64,000 nt of DNA from contig NZ_AP020335.1 of NCBI RefSeq assembly GCF_013340845.1, positions 496,001-560,000 of the forward strand, given 5' to 3'. The DNA is from Hydrogenovibrio marinus. Lineage in GTDB: Bacteria > Pseudomonadota > Gammaproteobacteria > Thiomicrospirales > Thiomicrospiraceae. This document shows, piece by piece, positions 9,399-22,468 of the stretch (positions are counted from its first letter, which is position 1; each line of letters begins with the position of its first letter). The notes beneath the pieces are model-generated. The model was not told the origin of the DNA and did not search any database. It saw nothing but the letters and a program-made list of their open reading frames with translations. A program made the position numbers and the translations under genes.

Positions 9399-10846
9399 GT
9401 AATTTCAAGTTTAAAAAAACCATGAAAATATTTTCACCTAAGTACTTAATGGTGATGACTCCATTGCTTTTGGCGGCGTGTAGTCAAATGCCTGTTTATG
9501 ATAAGCCTAAAGTAGATATGCCAAAGGTTTGGGCGGAGTCTTTGCCGACATCTGTGCAAAAAGCTCAGATGACAGAAGAGCAGTGGTGGGATAGTTTGTC
9601 TGGCGATAAGGTTTTGTATCAGCTAATTGAAAAAGGCCGTGCGCAGAACAAAGATATACAAATTGCTGTTTTGCGTCTCAAGCAGGCACGATCCTATCTG
9701 ACTCAGGCGCAGGCTGGTAGCTACCCTGAGCTTGATGCGACGGCAGGTGCATCGCGCACAAAATCTAGTAACCAGGCTTATCCTGTTGGTCAGGGCGCTG
9801 AGTACAACAGTTATTCTTTAGGTGGCTTGTTGAGCTATGAAGTTGATATTTGGGGAAGAGTTTCTTCTCTGAAAGCTTCAGCTGAGGCAAATCTAAAGGC
9901 GACTGAGGCTAATAAGGATGCTGTCGACCTGAGTGTTACGGCAGCAATCGCGAATGCATATCTTAATTTGAGAGCACTGGATCACTCTGTCATTCTTGCA
10001 GAGGATACTGTGACTTCTCGTAAAGAGGCGCTTGAGCTAAGAAAGAAACAGTTACAACTTGGAAGTATTACCCCTTTGTCTGTTCAGCAGGCAGAGGCTG
10101 AATTGGCTTCGGTTGAAGTGTCTTTATATAAATTAAGAGAGCAAAGAGATTTGCAGCGCCATGCTTTGTCCTTATTGTTGGGTGAATCTCCAGAGAAAAT
10201 TATGCTGGATAGCGAAAAGCCCGATGGTAAAGAATTCAAAGACCATCAGGTATTATCTGTACCAATGGGCGTGCCTTCAGATCTTTTGTTAAGAAGACCA
10301 GATGTTATTGCTGCGGAGCAAAATCTTATTGCTGCGAATGCTAATATCGGTGTTGCGCGAGCATCTCTATTCCCAAGTATCAGTTTGACCGGTTTGCTAG
10401 GAGTTCAAAGTGAATCCTTATCCAACCTGTTTAAAGATGATGCGTTTAACTGGAATGTTGGTGCGAGCTTAACTGCGCCGATATTTGATTATGGCAAGAG
10501 AAGAGCGGATGTTGAAATCAGTCAGGCTGAAGAGAAGGCGATGTTGATTCAATATCAAGATACTGTTCGTAAAGGCTTTGCTGAAACGTTGGATGCATTG
10601 ACGAAATATCATGCAAGTCAGTTGCAGCTTGAAGCACAGAAAAGGCAAGTAACTGCTTTGGCAAACTCGCTTGATCTGGCGAAAAAACGTTTTGACGCTG
10701 GATACTCAAGTTATCTTGAGGTGCTTGATGCACAAAGAAGTTTGTTTAATGCACAACTTTCTTATGTGAACACCAAGCTGAATCACTACACGTCTTTGGT
10801 TAGTATCTATAAAGCCATTGGTGGAAACTGGACTCTGAAGAGCTAA
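9395..10846 (+). CDS. Outer-membrane efflux lipoprotein (OprM/NodT family)
   Basis: The outer-membrane channel of the pump, 483 residues. The signal peptide ends with a lipobox LAAC at residues 26-29, so Cys29 is probably acylated. Two TolC-type repeats follow: the first contains SYEVDIWGRVSSLKASAEA and the second LTAPIFDYGKRRADVE, each with long coiled-coil helices. The typical LLLRRPDVIAAEQNL motif is present. The start overlaps the stop of the transporter gene. The stop codon lies inside a single arm of the palindromic repeat family, and a terminator follows. Confidence 0.94.
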   Translation: MSNFKFKKTMKIFSPKYLMVMTPLLLAACSQMPVYDKPKVDMPKVWAESLPTSVQKAQMTEEQWWDSLSGDKVLYQLIEKGRAQNKDIQIAVLRLKQARSYLTQAQAGSYPELDATAGASRTKSSNQAYPVGQGAEYNSYSLGGLLSYEVDIWGRVSSLKASAEANLKATEANKDAVDLSVTAAIANAYLNLRALDHSVILAEDTVTSRKEALELRKKQLQLGSITPLSVQQAEAELASVEVSLYKLREQRDLQRHALSLLLGESPEKIMLDSEKPDGKEFKDHQVLSVPMGVPSDLLLRRPDVIAAEQNLIAANANIGVARASLFPSISLTGLLGVQSESLSNLFKDDAFNWNVGASLTAPIFDYGKRRADVEISQAEEKAMLIQYQDTVRKGFAETLDALTKYHASQLQLEAQKRQVTALANSLDLAKKRFDAGYSSYLEVLDAQRSLFNAQLSYVNTKLNHYTSLVSIYKAIGGNWTLKS

Positions 10847-10862
10847 AATCTGCCAGGTTGGG
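10845..10862 (+). repeat. Solitary arm of the palindromic repeat family
   Basis: AAAATCTGCCAGGTTGGG matches the right arm of the paired repeats found elsewhere in the window (for example 30308-30326). It overlaps the TAA stop of the efflux lipoprotein gene. No left arm is found nearby. Confidence 0.75.
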
Positions 10863-10869
10863 TATTTGG

Positions 10870-10894
10870 AAAAACCGCTAAATGGCGGTTTTTT
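10870..10894 (+). terminator. Rho-independent terminator of the efflux operon
   Basis: AAAAACCGC and GCGGTTTTTT form a perfect stem around a 6-base loop (TAAATG), with a T run at the end. It starts 24 bases after the last efflux gene. Confidence 0.85.
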
Positions 10895-10978
10895 CGTATG
10901 AGGAGTTTGTAAGTTGTTGATAGTTTTGGTTGGGTGGTAGAAAACGTAAAAAAACTGTAAAAAAGTTAGTGATAGGGC

Positions 10979-11006
10979 TTGCAAAGATTTCCAGAGTGAT
11001 TAGAAT
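10979..11006 (+). promoter_or_regulatory. Candidate rRNA promoter P1
   Basis: TTGCAA (10979) and TAGAAT (11001) are separated by 16 bases. Upstream is an A-rich stretch (about 10940-10970) that resembles an UP element. With the second promoter 150 bases downstream it gives the tandem arrangement common in gammaproteobacterial rRNA operons. Confidence 0.5.
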
Positions 11007-11126
11007 ACGCATCTCTTTCGGAGACACTCTGAAAGAAGTTAAAAACCGATTGAAAGTTTAGAAGTTTGAATCGGGTGTTTTTTGAAAAGATCGAGTTAAA
11101 ATTTTTCAAAAAACGGAAAAATTAAG

Positions 11127-11156
11127 TTGACGAGTTAGAGAAAATAAAGCTATAAT
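11127..11156 (+). promoter_or_regulatory. Candidate rRNA promoter P2
   Basis: TTGACG (11127) and a perfect TATAAT (11151) are separated by 18 bases, about 250 bases before the 16S gene. Confidence 0.65.
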
Positions 11157-11413
11157 TCACAGCTTAACGACAGCAAAAATGCTTGGAAAATTCGAGTCTT
11201 TTTGCCGGACTTAGTTCTTTAAAAATCAGGTAATACAGAGATAATTTATGTGGGAGCTACTTAAGTAAGTAGTTGCTAAAAACATAAATATCTCGACAAC
11301 TATGTATATGGTTAATTGTTGAATACTTAGGTATTTAATAATACATGTACCTTGTTAATTTCGAGTGTTTAATTTGTGTTGCAGACAAGCAATTAAAAAA
11401 ACAAGTCAAAAGA
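11157..11413 (+). other. rRNA leader: boxA-like site and 16S processing stem
   Basis: A boxA-like antitermination sequence (AGTTCTTTAAAAATC) starts near 11213. Immediately after it, 11231-11256 is nearly perfectly complementary to 12991-13015, downstream of 16S. Together they form the long stem cut by RNase III in 16S precursors. The rest of the leader has no gene. Confidence 0.7.
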
Positions 11414-12959
<1,546 letters not shown>

Positions 12960-12990
12960 AAGAAAAAAGTGACTGCGAGCTTAAGCTGGC

Positions 12991-13015
12991 TTCCACATAA
13001 ATTGTCTCTGTATTA
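12991..13015 (+). other. Right half of the 16S processing stem
   Basis: TTCCACATAAATTGTCTCTG and the following bases pair with 11231-11256 upstream of 16S. This closes a precursor stem of about 24 base pairs with one or two mismatches. Confidence 0.7.
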
Positions 13016-13031
13016 CTAGAAGAAAAGACCT

Positions 13032-13108
<77 letters not shown>

Positions 13109-13114
13109 TGACTT

Positions 13115-13190
13115 GGGGCTATAGCTCAGCTGGGAGAGCGCCTGCCTTGCACGCAGGAGGTCTGCGGTTCGATCCCGCATAGCTCCACCA
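13115..13190 (+). tRNA. tRNA-Ala (TGC)
   Basis: A 76-base cloverleaf 6 bases after tRNA-Ile. The acceptor GGGGCTA pairs with TAGCTCC, the anticodon arm is CCTGCCTTGCACGCAGG with anticodon TGC, the T-loop is TTCGATC, and CCA is encoded. Confidence 0.97.
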
Positions 13191-13629
13191 ATATTACGGT
13201 GAATAAAGTCTGAGTAAGTATCAGAAATTATTAGCAGTGATATTGGTAACAATATAACTGAAGAAGTTCTTTAACAATTTGGATCAATCTCTGAAAAAGA
13301 GAAACCTATGACACCGACATGTCATAGGAGCACGAACCTGCTCCAACGGGTTCGTGCGTAGTAATAGTCATTGATTAAGAAGAAGCAATTCAACTTAATT
13401 GATGTACTAGGTAACAATGTCTTAATTGAGTCAATTTTAGTTTTAGTGAAGATCGAAAGATCAACACTGAGTCTACTCAAGCGAAACATGTCAGCGATAA
13501 ACTTTTAGTTACAGCAATTCACTAGGCTTTGATTGTAGAAATTCTGGATTTTTAAATACTCTAGCAGGTGTTTAAAGAGTTGAAGGGATGGAAGCAACAC
13601 AAAAGGTCAAGGTTATTTTTGAGTTGTAT
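13191..13629 (+). other. tRNA-Ala to 23S spacer with boxA and processing stems
   Basis: No gene is seen. A boxA-like site (GTTCTTTAAC, 13266-13275) is followed by 13275-13293, which pairs with 16580-16598. A second segment, 13471-13493, pairs with 16500-16523. Both close the 23S precursor stem. The 16 bases at 13621-13636 are perfectly complementary to 16456-16471 and bracket the mature 23S ends. Confidence 0.65.
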
Positions 13630-16464
<2,835 letters not shown>

Positions 16465-16642
16465 ACAACTCAAAAGTATCCTTAGACGAAAGACTAAGAT
16501 GACATGTTTGAGCTTGAGTAGACAAGACTAGAAAAGACACAATTGGGATAGTGTTTACCAACAGTAAACTGTGCTCTAACAGAGATTGATTCCAAATTCA
16601 GTAGGGTGAGTGAGAGATTTTCTTCATTCTACATAACCAAAT

Positions 16643-16760
16643 TGCTTGGGGACCATAGCGAGATGGAACCACCTGATCCCATTCCGAACTCAGTAGTGAA
16701 ACGTCTCAGCGCCGATGGTAGTGTGGCAGGTGCCATGTGAGAGTAGGTCATCTCCAAGCT
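16643..16760 (+). rRNA. rrf: 5S ribosomal RNA
   Basis: It starts TGCTTGGGGACCATAGCGAG and ends near CATCTCCAAGCT, with the conserved CCGAACTCAGTAGTGAAACG in the middle. It is the last RNA of the operon, about 180 bases after 23S. Confidence 0.95.
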
Positions 16761-16770
16761 TATATTCTAA

Positions 16771-16799
16771 AAACCACTCTTTTGAGTGGTTTTTTTTTG
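16771..16799 (+). terminator. rRNA operon terminator
   Basis: AAACCACTC and GAGTGGTTT form a perfect stem with a TTTT loop, followed by a run of T. It lies about 10 bases after 5S. Confidence 0.92.
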
Positions 16800-16810
16800 C
16801 TTGTAATTTA

Positions 16811-17671
16811 TTAATGGCTGCTGCTTACCAGTCCGGGGTTATTTCCCCATTTTTGAACGGCCGCAGATGCAGCTTTGAATGCATTGTCAGGTAGTTGCAA
16901 GACGCTCTTAGCTGCGTTTCTATATTCCTTCAATTCTTGAGTGATGTACTGCTCGCTTAGACTAGCGCTGACGGTGTAGTTTCCTAAAATAATAAGAGCG
17001 GTGAGATGTTTTACTTTTGTGTTTGAATGGGTCTGCTTAGAAAAATCCATGTCATGGTGAAACAAGATCGCTTTATAAATATCAGGGGATATATTCCACC
17101 GTTTGCTGATTATTCCGCCAACAATACAGTGGCTTGTTCCAATTAATTCAACTTCTCGGATGTAAGCGCTGACAGGATTGCTAAGCTGCGCATTAAATAT
17201 CTTTTCGTATTCTTCTTGAAATTGCCTAGATAGATAAACAGCACCAATGTTTTGCATAAGCGCGGCCATGTAGGCTTCAGAGCGAGATATATCGTATACC
17301 CAATAAGATAGTTCTGCTGATGCAAGCCCAGCTTTAGCACCATGCATTAGTATTGACTTTTCCAGATCTGATTGTGCGAGCACAGAAGTAATACTAGAGG
17401 ATAGGAAGATATTGTAAATTTCATCGAGGCCTAGAAGGTTTACTGCAGCTTTGGCATCCTTGATTTCATTTTTCTCGGAAGTGATGTTTGTATTGACTAG
17501 CGTTAGAAAGTTGACAAGAAGTTCAGGGTTATGGCTGATAAGGTTAGCAATTGTAACCGTATTGGGATATTTTCGATTGAGCTCTTCTTTTAAAAGTAAA
17601 AGTTCTTCAGGAACCGTAGGTACCGTAATTTGGCTGAGTATCTCTGAAGCTCTTTGTACTTGAGTCTGCAT
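16811..17671 (-). CDS. HDOD-domain protein
   Basis: A 286-residue cytoplasmic protein with one HDOD domain over about residues 15-215. This HD-related output domain lacks the full metal-binding HD motif and is common in signalling proteins. The typical helical pattern (TVANLISHNPELLVNFLTLVN, then the AKAGLASAELSYWV and AYMAALMQNIG stretches) is visible. It is divergent from a receiver-GGDEF protein 115 bases away, and HDOD proteins often neighbour or join cyclic-di-GMP proteins. Role inferred: a signalling adaptor, perhaps in motility or stress control. No enzymatic residues can be assigned. Confidence 0.8.
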   Translation of the reverse strand: MQTQVQRASEILSQITVPTVPEELLLLKEELNRKYPNTVTIANLISHNPELLVNFLTLVNTNITSEKNEIKDAKAAVNLLGLDEIYNIFLSSSITSVLAQSDLEKSILMHGAKAGLASAELSYWVYDISRSEAYMAALMQNIGAVYLSRQFQEEYEKIFNAQLSNPVSAYIREVELIGTSHCIVGGIISKRWNISPDIYKAILFHHDMDFSKQTHSNTKVKHLTALIILGNYTVSASLSEQYITQELKEYRNAAKSVLQLPDNAFKAASAAVQKWGNNPGLVSSSH

Positions 17672-17785
17672 AGGTTCACATATTTGTTTAACTAAACTTT
17701 CTTGTAATGAAATATTTTTTTATTATTTTGATTAGTATAATAGTCAAAATAAGTTATTTTTCATATTTTTATTTTAGGTCAAACT

Positions 17786-19033
17786 GTGTTAAGCGAGAAA
17801 ATACTGTTGATAGAGGATCAGAAGTCGATGGCGCTGCTGTTACAAGCTCGCTTATCTAATTGCTGTCCTAAATCAGAAATTGTATTGGCTCATACCTTGC
17901 AAGAAGCAAAGAAACAATTGGAAACGGACGTAGATATTCGTGTTTGTTTGACGGATTTAACGTTACCTGATTCGAGTAATTATGAAGTTGTCGACTTGCT
18001 CAAGGAATACAAGGTAACGACAGTTGTTTTTACTGGCTCATACAGTGAAGCAGTTCGTGAAAGGGTCTTTGATGCACATGTTGCAGACTATGTCATTAAA
18101 GATGGTCAAAACTCTATTGATTACGCTGTTTCAAGTGTACATGCATTGTTAAAAAACCCAGAGAAGCACATTTGGGTTGTATCGGATAATATTCGATTTA
18201 TTCAAAGATCCCAAGGGCTCCTCAGAATACAACGTTATCAATTAAAGGTTTTTGAAGACTATTCCGATGCCATTCGCGCTTTGGAAACCGGGGCACCCGA
18301 TTTGATGATTGTTGAGCGTTTATCAGATGAACGTAAAACCAGTGTTTACGATTTTGTACGCGAAATCAGAATGAAATTTTCAGATCATGATCTGCCGCTT
18401 CTAGCCATTGAACAGCAAGGTAAACTTAATCAGTCAATTAAGCTGATGAAATATGGGGTTGGTGATTTATTATCAGACACTTATTCTCCAGAAGAACTTT
18501 ATTTGAGAGTTAAAAAGAACCTTGAGCAAAGTCAGGCGTACAAAGAAATCAAACGCATTTCGGAAATTGATAGCCTAACGGAGATTTATAACAGACGCGC
18601 CTTTTTTGAAAAGGCAGAAATCCTTTTTAAGCAGTACAAGCAAGAGGGTAAAAACTTTTTCCTGATAATGGCCGATATTGACCATTTCAAGCAGGTGAAT
18701 GACAAATATGGTCACCTAGTAGGAGATCAGTCCATTATCTTTGCTGCATCCTATTTGAGGTCGGTATTTTCAAATGCTTTGGTAGCGCGTTTCGGTGGAG
18801 AAGAGTTCATTGTGTTTGGAGAGTGCACTTCAAAAGAGAAGATTTTGGAACTTTGCGAGAGCTTTCGCCAAGAAATAGAAACACAATCATATGCTTCAGT
18901 TGAGGTGGAGTTTACAATCAGTCAAGGCGTAACCTGTAAAGGAGATACCTTAGATAAGGCAATAGCCTTTGCAGACAAAGCTTTATATGAGGCAAAAGGC
19001 TCAGGAAGAAATATGGTTGTGAGTAAGAGCTAA
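17786..19033 (+). CDS. Receiver-GGDEF diguanylate cyclase
   Basis: 415 residues. The first receiver domain (about 1-125) keeps the acidic pocket near residues 10-11, the phospho-acceptor Asp57 in CLTDLTLP, and later Thr and Lys positions. A second receiver-like domain (about 130-245) appears degenerate, because its acceptor position reads IVERLSD. The GGDEF domain (about 255-412) has GGEEF at 337-341 and is probably active in making cyclic-di-GMP from GTP. The inhibitory RxxD site just before it is absent (FSNA), so product inhibition at this site is unlikely. The layout is PleD-like. No sensor kinase gene is adjacent. Confidence 0.9.
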   Translation: MLSEKILLIEDQKSMALLLQARLSNCCPKSEIVLAHTLQEAKKQLETDVDIRVCLTDLTLPDSSNYEVVDLLKEYKVTTVVFTGSYSEAVRERVFDAHVADYVIKDGQNSIDYAVSSVHALLKNPEKHIWVVSDNIRFIQRSQGLLRIQRYQLKVFEDYSDAIRALETGAPDLMIVERLSDERKTSVYDFVREIRMKFSDHDLPLLAIEQQGKLNQSIKLMKYGVGDLLSDTYSPEELYLRVKKNLEQSQAYKEIKRISEIDSLTEIYNRRAFFEKAEILFKQYKQEGKNFFLIMADIDHFKQVNDKYGHLVGDQSIIFAASYLRSVFSNALVARFGGEEFIVFGECTSKEKILELCESFRQEIETQSYASVEVEFTISQGVTCKGDTLDKAIAFADKALYEAKGSGRNMVVSKS

Positions 19034-19079
19034 AAGGATGTAAAATAAAACTATATTAATCAGGCACTTGGAAGCAGTT

Positions 19080-19760
19080 ATGGATATTTCGTCAAGTAGC
19101 CCAGCCAGTTTACATTTACTTTCCAGTTCAGACTTTCGAACAATTTCTCCCAGGTTCGTTGATGTGTCCTCTGCGACACAAAACTCCAGTAAAAGCACTC
19201 AGACAGAGACAGGTTCCCCATCATCAAATAATGCGAGTGATGATTCATCTTCCACAGCCTCAAAACAGAAAGATTTACAGCAATCACAAGCCTATCAACA
19301 AGCCATTTCAGAGCTTAAAAGCCGTGACCAGCATGTCAAGGCGCATGAACAAGCACATTTAGGCGCGTCTGGGGGTTATGCTACAAGCGCTGCTTCTTAT
19401 ACTTATCAAGTTGGACCAGATGGTCGACGCTATGCCGTCGGTGGTGAAGTTGGAATTGATACTTCACCTGTACAAGGCGATCCAGCAGCGACTATCCAGA
19501 AAGCACATATTATTCAAAGAGCTGCGCTTGCGCCATCGGATCCATCTTCACAGGATTTGAGGGTTCATGCACAAGCCGTTCAGATGGAAATTCAGGCATC
19601 GCAACAGCTGAAGCAGCAAGAGAATACCGACACTAGCGCCAATACTTCTAAACAGAATAGTGCAACAGAGGACGAAGATTCTGGGAACAGTGTGTCAGAG
19701 TCTCAAAGTGTAGACGCTTCAAGACTCAATTTTGAAATCAGATTAAAAGTGAATAGCTAA
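19080..19760 (+). CDS. SprA-related putative metalloprotease (CJM1_0395-like)
   Basis: A frame open from a TTG at 19068; I prefer ATG at 19080. The N-terminal 75 residues are Ser/Thr/Gln-rich and of low complexity. The central part contains VKAHEQAHLGASGGYA, an HExxH-like zinc motif (HEQAH), and the motif YQVGPDGRRYAVGGEVGID, both typical of the SprA-related family annotated as putative metalloproteases. The C-terminus is again low-complexity and acidic. There is no signal peptide. The substrate and true activity are not known for this family. It follows the diguanylate cyclase gene by 46 bases and ends against the ArsR gene. Confidence 0.75.
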   Translation: MDISSSSPASLHLLSSSDFRTISPRFVDVSSATQNSSKSTQTETGSPSSNNASDDSSSTASKQKDLQQSQAYQQAISELKSRDQHVKAHEQAHLGASGGYATSAASYTYQVGPDGRRYAVGGEVGIDTSPVQGDPAATIQKAHIIQRAALAPSDPSSQDLRVHAQAVQMEIQASQQLKQQENTDTSANTSKQNSATEDEDSGNSVSESQSVDASRLNFEIRLKVNS

Positions 19761-19762
19761 GT

Positions 19763-20071
19763 TTATACCTGGCAGAAAGTTTGTTGCATTGATTCAAGTA
19801 GATTCAAGATTTGATTGTCTCTTACCTTACATAGAATCTTACTGCCTTCACGTCGAGAGGTGATGATTTCTTTTTCTCTTAGAATGTCGATATGCTGGGA
19901 GATGTTGCTCTGGGTTGTTCCGACTCTGGAAACAATGTCCATAACAGGCATTTCATTGTTGCCTAGAACACAAAGAATTTTAAGTCTTAAGGGATGCCCC
20001 ATTGCTTTTAATGCCTTAGACGCCTTTTCTATGTTTTCTTCTTTCATCGCCAGAGGGCTGATTTCTTCCAT
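19763..20071 (-). CDS. ArsR-family winged-helix regulator
   Basis: A 102-residue regulator. The winged helix-turn-helix spans about residues 15-95 (ALKAMGHPLRLKILCVLGNN, then TTQSNISQHIDILREKEII). The classic ELCVCDL metal-binding motif of ArsR/SmtB is replaced by NEMPVMDIVSR, so metal sensing at that site is unlikely. The few cysteines (about residues 34, 81 and 100) are not paired in a known sensor motif. It is divergent from the protease gene ctpA, with 158 bases between, and may control it. The signal is unknown. Confidence 0.85.
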   Translation of the reverse strand: MEEISPLAMKEENIEKASKALKAMGHPLRLKILCVLGNNEMPVMDIVSRVGTTQSNISQHIDILREKEIITSRREGSKILCKVRDNQILNLLESMQQTFCQV

Positions 20072-20229
20072 GTACTTTCACCATTTTTTTGCGTTAAAAA
20101 TCAATAACTATTCTAATTCTAATGAAATACTTCTCTATTGTCATCAAAAGTTAACTTATAATTGGGGAGAATTTTTGAATACAGATATATGTTTAAACTA
20201 GAAAAAACGTAAAACAAATGGAGTTCTCT

Positions 20230-21573
20230 GTGAAAGTTTCTTGGGCAAAAAAAGGTTTATGGTTAAGTACCGGGGCAATTTTGGGTGCTTTTATCGTGCT
20301 TACCTCCAGTGTACTTGCTGATAATGCTAAACAACCAGCGACCACTCCATCTGAAAAAGTTATTTCGCAATTGCCATTGAATGAGTTACGTGCATTTGTT
20401 GAAGTATTTGAGCGTATTTCTAAAGACTATGTAGAGCCTGTAAACGACAAGAAACTTCTGGAAGGTGCGATTAGCGGGATGTTGTCTAGCCTAGATCCGC
20501 ATTCTGCATACCTTTCCCCTGAAAACTTCAAAGAAATGGAAGAACATACCACGGGAGAATTCGGTGGTTTAGGGATGGAAGTCGGTTTAGAAGATGGTTT
20601 TGTAAAAGTTGTTTCTCCAATTGATGATACGCCAGCTCAGAAGGCGGGCGTTAAAGCGGGCGATTTAATTATCAAGCTGGATGATGAACCGGTAAAAGGT
20701 AAAACACTGGCTGAGTCTGTCAAAATCATGAGAGGAAAGCCTGGCTCCAAAATCAAGCTGACAATTGTTCGCGAAGGTGTTGCTAAGCCAATTGTGTTGG
20801 AATTGACGCGTGCGGTGATCAAAGTCACCAGCGTTAAGCACAAGCTGTTACCGAATGGAATGGGATATGTTCGTATCAGTCAATTCCAATTAAGAACGGG
20901 TCCTGATTTATTAAAGGCGATCAAAAAGCTAGAGAAAGAAAACAAAAAACCACTTAACGGTCTGGTTTTGGATTTAAGAAATAATCCAGGTGGGGTGCTT
21001 CGAGCCGCCGTGCAGGTTGCTGACACGTTCCTGAACTCCGGATTGATTGTCTACACCAAAGGAAGAGTGAAGGACTCTCAGTTGAGCTTTGAAGCTGAGA
21101 AAGGTGATGCTCTGAATGGTAGGCCAATGGTGGTATTGATTAACGAAGGTTCTGCATCAGCATCTGAAATCGTTGCAGGTGCGCTCCAAGATCAAAAACG
21201 CGCTTTGATCGCTGGTAGAAACAGTTTTGGGAAGGGGTCTGTTCAGACTTTGATGCCTTTAAATAATGGCGGAGCGATTAAGTTAACCACTGCACGTTAC
21301 TACACGCCAAGCGGACGGTCTATCCAAGCTAAAGGCATTGTCCCTGATGTGGAGATTGACCGAGTAAAAGTTGAAAAGCTAAAAGCTGCTGAATTTGCTC
21401 GTATCAAAGAGAAAGATTTGTCAGGCCACTTGTTAAATGACACTAAGTCAAAATCTGGTGCAGCTAAAGACAAAAACGACCTTGATAGCTTATTGGCGAA
21501 TGATTTCGAACTTTATGAAGCATTGAGCTTGCTGAAAGGTATGTACTTCACTCAGCAAATGGGTGTTAAGTAA
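20230..21573 (+). CDS. ctpA: Carboxy-terminal processing protease (S41, CtpA type)
   Basis: A periplasmic serine protease of the S41A family. The frame is open from ATG 20218, but GTG 20230 follows a TGGAG Shine-Dalgarno sequence and begins the signal peptide (GLWLSTGAILGAFIVLTSSVLA). The N-terminal helical region is followed by a PDZ domain (about residues 90-170: EFGGLGMEVGLEDGFVKVVS). The protease core follows, with catalytic Ser in NEGSASASEIVAGAL and Lys in GRNSFGKGSVQTL. Such proteases trim the C-termini of periplasmic proteins, often cell-wall hydrolases. The stop overlaps the start of the DJ-1 family gene by one base. Confidence 0.93.
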   Translation: MKVSWAKKGLWLSTGAILGAFIVLTSSVLADNAKQPATTPSEKVISQLPLNELRAFVEVFERISKDYVEPVNDKKLLEGAISGMLSSLDPHSAYLSPENFKEMEEHTTGEFGGLGMEVGLEDGFVKVVSPIDDTPAQKAGVKAGDLIIKLDDEPVKGKTLAESVKIMRGKPGSKIKLTIVREGVAKPIVLELTRAVIKVTSVKHKLLPNGMGYVRISQFQLRTGPDLLKAIKKLEKENKKPLNGLVLDLRNNPGGVLRAAVQVADTFLNSGLIVYTKGRVKDSQLSFEAEKGDALNGRPMVVLINEGSASASEIVAGALQDQKRALIAGRNSFGKGSVQTLMPLNNGGAIKLTTARYYTPSGRSIQAKGIVPDVEIDRVKVEKLKAAEFARIKEKDLSGHLLNDTKSKSGAAKDKNDLDSLLANDFELYEALSLLKGMYFTQQMGVK

Positions 21574-22136
21574 TGACTAAAAAGGTAATGGTACCGCTTG
21601 CTCAAGGTTGTGAAGAGTTAGAGGCGGTCACCATTATCGATCTGCTGGTGCGTGCTGGTGTTCAAGTGGTTACGGTTAGTTTGAATGATGATCTTGTTAT
21701 TAGAGCCGGTCGTGGCGTTAAGCTCGTTGTGGATACGTCCATCTACAATGTAGATGCTGCCGATTTTGATATGGTTGTTTTGCCGGGTGGTCTACCAGGT
21801 GCCAATCACCTCAATGACAGTGTTGCGCTGCGAGATTTCCTGATCAATATGTCAATGAAGCAAGCGCTTATAGGCGCTATTTGCGCTGCTCCCAAAGTGC
21901 TGGTATCTGCTGGGTTATTGGACAATAAGAGGGCGACTAGCTTCCCTGGTCATATAGATAAAGTTCCTGCCAAAAACATGACCTATCTAGAAGAAGCCGT
22001 TGTGATTGACGGCAATATCATTACTTCCCGCGGCCCAGGAACGGCTATGGATTTCGCTTTGACTTTGATTGAGTTATTGGTCGGTCCTGAAGTCAAGAAA
22101 CAAGTGGAATCAGGTCTACTTAGATCAAGAGTTTAA
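21573..22136 (+). CDS. yajL: DJ-1/PfpI family protein, YajL-like
   Basis: A 187-residue cytoplasmic protein of the DJ-1/YajL group, a normal length. The nucleophile elbow holds the reactive Cys in IGAICAAPKVL, and the conserved Glu lies near the N-terminus in QGCEELEAVTI. The segment ATSFPGHID and the C-terminal SRGPGTAMDFALTLIE are typical. Family members act as oxidative-stress-responsive chaperones; a deglycase activity has been proposed and disputed. It is translationally coupled to the S41 protease gene (TAATG). Confidence 0.9.
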   Translation: MTKKVMVPLAQGCEELEAVTIIDLLVRAGVQVVTVSLNDDLVIRAGRGVKLVVDTSIYNVDAADFDMVVLPGGLPGANHLNDSVALRDFLINMSMKQALIGAICAAPKVLVSAGLLDNKRATSFPGHIDKVPAKNMTYLEEAVVIDGNIITSRGPGTAMDFALTLIELLVGPEVKKQVESGLLRSRV

Positions 22137-22282
22137 TGAAGGTGCTTTTTAAGTAACTTTTTAATAGTCTGTGCCAGTTGTTTGGCTTGTTCTTCTGTCA
22201 ACTGGACTTGTTGTGAAGGTTTCTTCTCCAACTCTTCAAGTAGTTTGATCAGGCGTTCTTTTTCTTCCAATCCATTATTCAT
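22133..22282 (-). CDS. Small charged helical protein (49 residues)
   Basis: An ORF from ATG 22282 to a TAA at 22135-22133. The product begins MNNGLEEKERLIKLLEELEK and continues with Lys/Gln-rich helix, so it is probably an amphipathic helical or coiled-coil peptide. Codon use looks coding. It ends by overlapping the convergent yajL stop by 4 bases. No family is recognised, and the ribosome site is weak, so this is a tentative gene. Confidence 0.45.
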   Translation of the reverse strand: MNNGLEEKERLIKLLEELEKKPSQQVQLTEEQAKQLAQTIKKLLKKHLH

Positions 22283-22468
22283 AATGTTTCATCAGTTGTT
22301 TCAGTTTGAAGAATGATTAAAAATAGTTTACTTTATTTGAAATAAAATCAGTTTTATTGGGTCTAGTTAGTTAGAAATGTCATTAATGCCAGCTGGCTCA
22401 ACCATGGCAACACATTTTATACTCATTAACTTTTGTTTAAGCAACGTATCAATTTTTTGGAGAATACC

